Assembly (NCBI RefSeq): GCF_022627955.1
Contig: NZ_JABXGD010000010.1
Span: forward strand, 54,361 to 118,360
Direction of reading: 5' to 3'
DNA length: 64,000 bases
From: Microbacterium sp. C5A9
Lineage (GTDB): Bacteria > Actinomycetota > Actinomycetes > Actinomycetales > Microbacteriaceae
The notes under the pieces are model-generated. The model was not told the DNA's origin and did no database searches. It saw nothing but the letters and a program-made list of their open reading frames with translations. This document shows, one piece after another, positions 61,124-64,000 of the stretch. Position 1 is the stretch's first letter. Each line of letters starts with the position of its first letter. The position numbers and the translations under genes were made by a program.

Positions 61124-61801
61124 CTACGCCGCGATGAGTCGCGACGACAGCGCGCGGATCCTCAGGCCCAGGGTCTCGAACGCGTCGTCGAAGGCGGCGG
61201 GGGTGCCTGCGCGGGCGGGGTCGCGCACCGACCAGTGCAGGTCGTCGCGAGGCAGGTCGTCGCGGGTGAGCAGGATTTCGTGGGCGTCGTCGCAGACGGT
61301 GATCACGAGGTCGCCCTCGGCGCGGACCTCGTCGATGTGGCGGGGCGGGCGGCTCTGATCGATCGCGAGGCCGTGGCGTGCCGCGGCTGCAATGGCCTGC
61401 GGATTCACGGTCGCCGCGGGGCGGGTGCCTGCGGAGGCGACGTCGACCGGGCTCACATCGCGCCAGATGGTCTCGGCGAGCTGCGACCGGGCGGAGTTCG
61501 CGGTGCAGACGAACAGCACGCGCCGCGGGGGAGCGACGCTGGGCGGTGCGAGCGTGTCGAAGATCTCGGGGCGGAGTCCGATGTAGCTGCGGCGCCGGTC
61601 GAACTCCGAGCGGGCGCGGCTGATGATCTGCGCCGACTCCAGGACTCCGAGGTGGTGCGCGATGAGGTTCGATCGCAGATCGAGGGCTGTGCCGATCTCG
61701 GAGGACGACAGATCGCCGAGCGTGAGCAGGTCGACGATGCGCAGGCGCGTCTGGTCGGCGAGGGCCGCGAAGATCGCGGCGCGGCGTTCGAGCTCAGTCA
61801 T
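61124..61801 (-). CDS. ArsR regulator fused to low-molecular-weight phosphatase (arsenate reductase-like)
   Basis: 225 residues. N-terminal winged helix of ArsR (ALADQTRLRIVDLL, SSEIGTALDLRSNLIAHHL, about 10-50), then LMW-PTP/arsenate reductase domain with P-loop VLFVCTANSARSQLAE (C-x5-R) and DPARAGTPAAFDDAFE near the acid loop. The protein joins sensing and reduction of arsenate or is a tyrosine phosphatase-linked regulator. Such fusions are known in actinobacteria. No arsenite exporter is encoded next to it. Confidence 0.85.
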   Translation of the reverse strand: MTELERRAAIFAALADQTRLRIVDLLTLGDLSSSEIGTALDLRSNLIAHHLGVLESAQIISRARSEFDRRRSYIGLRPEIFDTLAPPSVAPPRRVLFVCTANSARSQLAETIWRDVSPVDVASAGTRPAATVNPQAIAAAARHGLAIDQSRPPRHIDEVRAEGDLVITVCDDAHEILLTRDDLPRDDLHWSVRDPARAGTPAAFDDAFETLGLRIRALSSRLIAA

Positions 61802-61918
61802 CGCTCCCATCCATACCACGGGAGAATCGTCGTGTCCATGACTATTGACTCAGTGCTCATTGACCATATCGTTGTCGTCGCGAGGTCGCAGGGGCGGCCT
61901 CGGGGAGGAATGGACACC

Positions 61919-62179
61919 ATGGGAATCGGAACCGGAATCGCGCTCGTCGTCATCGGAGCGATCCTCGTCTTCGCGCTCAACATCGACACCGGCGGCTACG
62001 TCGACCTCGACCTGATCGGCTACATCCTCATGATCGCCGGAGCCCTGGTGTTCCTGATCAGCCTCGTGCTCGTGATGCGCAGTCGTCGCGTCGAGACGGT
62101 GGACCGCACCGCCGTCGACCCGGCCACCGGTGAGCGGGTCACCCGCCGCAGCATGCGCAACAACGACCCCCTCGCCTGA
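61919..62179 (+). CDS. DUF6458 small membrane protein
   Basis: 86 residues from the ATG at 61919, ten bases after GGAGG. MGIGTGIALVVIGAILVFAL is the typical beginning of DUF6458 proteins; LIGYILMIAGALVFLISLVL is the second helix; a basic C-terminal tail follows (RRSMRNNDP). Function unknown. Six nt before the PAP2 gene. Confidence 0.85.
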   Translation: MGIGTGIALVVIGAILVFALNIDTGGYVDLDLIGYILMIAGALVFLISLVLVMRSRRVETVDRTAVDPATGERVTRRSMRNNDPLA

Positions 62180-62185
62180 TCCGTC

Positions 62186-62881
62186 GTGGCAGACGTCGCC
62201 CGCGGCACCACGGCCCTGGTCTGGGGTGTCGCGGCGACCCTCGCCTTCGTCGCGCTCCGCGCCGTCGTCGCGATCGGCGGGCATGAGCCGCTGCCGATCG
62301 ACCACGAGTGGAACGACCTCATGGGGGCCCTCACCAGTGACGTCTGGATCGTCGTGGCGTGGGTGCCCGCCATCGTCGGCGGCACGATCGGCATGATCGT
62401 GATCGACGCCGTGCTGATCGTCTGGCTCCTCTGGCGACGACGGCGGTGGGATGCCGCGACGCTCGCGATCGCCATGGTCGCCGTGGTCGCGATCGGCGCC
62501 ACGATGGCCGCCGTGATCGGCCGCACGCGCCCCGAGGACTCTCTCGCCGAGAGCGTCGCGACGTCGTTCCCCTCCGGGCACACGGCCGTCGCGACCACCG
62601 TGGTGGTGATCCTCGGCCTCATCTTCCGGCGCTGGTACGTCTGGACGCTGGGCGCGGTGTGGGTGCTCACGATGATGTGGAGCCGCACCTACCTGCACGC
62701 GCACTGGCTGAGCGATGTGGTGGCCGGGATGCTCGAGGGCGTCGCCGTCGCGACCGTCGTCTGGGCGTGCATCGCGCTCTGGCGGACCCGCCGTGCCGCG
62801 CGTGCGAGCGCCGAGACATCGGAAGATCCCCCGCGGGCAGACCCGTCCCGCGCAGAACCCATCGAAAGAAGTGCGCCATGA
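62186..62881 (+). CDS. PAP2 family membrane phosphatase
   Basis: 231 residues from a GTG. PAP2 motifs: the region IGRTRPEDS (motif 1, K/R-x6-RP reduced), FPSGHTAV (motif 2) and SRTYLHAHWLSDVVAG (motif 3; Arg, His, Asp). Membrane helices around. Likely a lipid or undecaprenyl-diphosphate phosphatase. Overlaps the DUF1206 gene by 4 nt. Confidence 0.88.
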   Translation: MADVARGTTALVWGVAATLAFVALRAVVAIGGHEPLPIDHEWNDLMGALTSDVWIVVAWVPAIVGGTIGMIVIDAVLIVWLLWRRRRWDAATLAIAMVAVVAIGATMAAVIGRTRPEDSLAESVATSFPSGHTAVATTVVVILGLIFRRWYVWTLGAVWVLTMMWSRTYLHAHWLSDVVAGMLEGVAVATVVWACIALWRTRRAARASAETSEDPPRADPSRAEPIERSAP

Positions 62882-63693
62882 TGAACACCCGTGCGTCGGC
62901 ATCGTCGACGGCCCGAGCAGCGCAGGACTCCACGGCATTCCGGATCCTCGCCCGTGTCGGCTACGTCGTCCTCGGCATCCTGCACATCCTCATCGGAGGC
63001 ATCGCGATCTCGATCGCGACCGGCGGCGGTGGCGAGAACGCCGACCAGGGCGGTGCCCTGCAGCAGATCCAGCAGACGCCGGCAGGGGTCTTCCTGCTGT
63101 GGCTGATCGTGCTGGGGCTGCTCGCCCTCGCGATCTGGCAGATCGCCGAGGCCGTCGTCGAGCGCGACCCCGACACGAAGAAGAAGTGGGCGCATCGGGT
63201 GAAGTTCCTCGGCACGGCCGCCGCGTACCTGGCGATCGGCGGCACGGCGCTGGTCTACGCGATGGGTGGCCAGTCGCAGTCGTCCGAGTCGTCGCAGTCG
63301 TTCAGCGCCCAGCTGCTGGCGGTGCCCGCCGGTGTCGCGCTGCTGGTGCTGGTCGGGCTCGTCGTCGCCGCGATCGGCATCGCGTTCATCGTGCAGGGCA
63401 TCACCCGGGCCTTCGAGAAGAAGCTCTCCCTCCCCGGCGGCACCGCGCGGTCGGGGATCGTCGCATTCGGCATCGCGGGCTACATCGCGAAGGGGATCGC
63501 CGTCGGTGTGGCGGGAGTGCTCTTCGTGATCGCCGCGCTCACGCACGACCCCGAGACGGCGGGCGGCATGGACTCCGCGCTGCGCGCGCTCGCCGGACTG
63601 CCCTTCGGAGTCGTGATCCTGTGGGTCGTGGGTGCGGGCCTCGTGCTCTACGGCCTGTTCTGCATCGCCCGCGCACGCTACGCGCGGATGTGA
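62878..63693 (+). CDS. DUF1206 membrane protein
   Basis: 271 residues. Three repeated two-helix modules of DUF1206, each starting with a similar pattern: ILARVGYVVLGILHILIGGIAI, FLGTAAAYLAIGGTALVYAM, and GIAGYIAKGIAVGVAGVLFVIAAL. Function unknown; common in actinobacteria and usually alone or next to envelope genes. Coupled to the PAP2 gene. Confidence 0.9.
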   Translation: MMNTRASASSTARAAQDSTAFRILARVGYVVLGILHILIGGIAISIATGGGGENADQGGALQQIQQTPAGVFLLWLIVLGLLALAIWQIAEAVVERDPDTKKKWAHRVKFLGTAAAYLAIGGTALVYAMGGQSQSSESSQSFSAQLLAVPAGVALLVLVGLVVAAIGIAFIVQGITRAFEKKLSLPGGTARSGIVAFGIAGYIAKGIAVGVAGVLFVIAALTHDPETAGGMDSALRALAGLPFGVVILWVVGAGLVLYGLFCIARARYARM

Positions 63694-63833
63694 CGCCCGC
63701 GGCCGGTCGCTGTCATCCCGCGACGAGGGTCGGCGTGCGCGCCCGCTCGCTCTGACCGGTCCGCCTGCTCTGATCGGTCCGGTTGCACACAGGCGTGTCC
63801 GCCTGCACTGACCGGTCGCTGAGGTTCGGGGGT

Positions 63834-64000
63834 TCATCCGGCGCCTGCCCTCGCGGGGCTTGTCCGGGTGGTGTCGTCGGGCAGTCCCCTGTCGGGGAGG
63901 CTAGGCGCCGGTGTGCGCCATTCCTGGTGGGGGTCCCACCAGGGGGGTCCTTGGATTTGGGGGGTGCCGTTGTGCATGCGGATGTGCCATCCGGATCCGT
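63834..64000 (-). CDS. C-terminus of a 13E12/DUF222-type HNH endonuclease-like protein (cut by window edge)
   Basis: An open frame enters from the right edge on the minus strand and stops at 63836-63834. The visible 54 residues begin SGWHIRMHNGTPQIQGPPWW followed by DPHQEWRTP and a disordered Pro/Arg/Asp tail. The SGW-x-IRM...GPPWWDP pattern is the part just after the HNH motif in 13E12-repeat proteins, which are abundant in Microbacterium. The catalytic HNH region lies outside the window. Confidence 0.6.
   Translation of the reverse strand, partial: GSGWHIRMHNGTPQIQGPPWWDPHQEWRTPAPSLPDRGLPDDTTRTSPARAGAG

Noticed and set aside
63694..63833. GACCGGTC-type short repeats in the last intergenic region as a possible attachment site or array
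   Set aside because: Only scattered palindromic 8-mers with no regular spacing; no integrase, tRNA or CRISPR features nearby.
1..64000. Evidence of recent horizontal acquisition (IS elements, integrases, tRNA-flanked island)
   Set aside because: No transposase, integrase or tRNA was found, and base composition looks uniform by eye across the catabolic island, so recent transfer cannot be claimed.

Overview
The window is a high-GC actinobacterial chromosome segment. Codon usage, small translationally coupled operons, GTG/TTG starts, a Tat-exported phosphoesterase, DUF6458, DUF1206 and 13E12-type HNH proteins, and the close match of the central genes to those reported from Microbacterium all point to Microbacteriaceae, most likely Microbacterium. 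This is an inference from gene content, not from a marker gene.

Layout. 1-1.65 kb: start of a secreted peptide precursor (cut by the window edge), a CPBP membrane protease homologue and a lipoprotein. 1.7-4.6 kb: a TetR regulator divergent from a three-gene operon of AvrD-like enzyme, an unusual butyrolactone-receptor-like protein without its DNA-binding domain, and an SDR reductase; this looks like an uncharacterised small-molecule signalling unit. Two nearly identical promoters (about 261-289 and 4645-4673) sit outside this locus and point away from it. 5-14.8 kb: housekeeping and accessory genes (tandem MarR, membrane proteins, phospholipase C-type enzyme, PucR regulator with alcohol dehydrogenase and APC permease, NIPSNAP, PAP2 phosphatase).

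14.8-23.4 kb: a complete protocatechuate branch of the beta-ketoadipate pathway (pobA, IclR regulator, pcaHGBDCIJF), taking 4-hydroxybenzoate to acetyl-CoA and succinyl-CoA. 23.5-43.4 kb: a C-glycoside/3-keto-glycoside catabolic island. It holds an ABC glycoside importer without ATPase, a CarA-type GMC oxidase, five copies of the C-glycoside deglycosidase beta domain (DUF6379/CarC-like), seven xylose-isomerase-like TIM barrels, Gfo/Idh/MocA dehydrogenases, a ThuA-like protein, and LysR and ROK regulators. Two of the deglycosidases are natural beta-alpha fusions, and a split pair closely resembling one fusion lies 9 kb away. 44.3-53.8 kb: an aromatic ring hydroxylation and meta-cleavage operon (extradiol dioxygenase, two FAH-family enzymes, cyclase, FAD monooxygenase, amidohydrolase), an MFS exporter and a second CarA-like oxidase. 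Taken together, the 39 kb from pobA to the second oxidase could take a plant C-glycoside such as a C-glucosyl flavonoid through uptake, C3 oxidation, C-C bond cleavage, ring hydroxylation and ring fission to central metabolites. That integration is my inference.

53.8-64 kb: BLUF photoreceptor, a sigma-region-2-only protein, LysR plus mesX/mesD (oxygen-dependent folate-independent methionine synthesis), a CtpE-like P-type ATPase, an ArsR-arsenate reductase fusion, small membrane proteins, a PAP2 phosphatase, DUF1206, and the C-terminus of a 13E12-type HNH protein at the right edge. No tRNA, rRNA, CRISPR array, transposase or integrase was seen.
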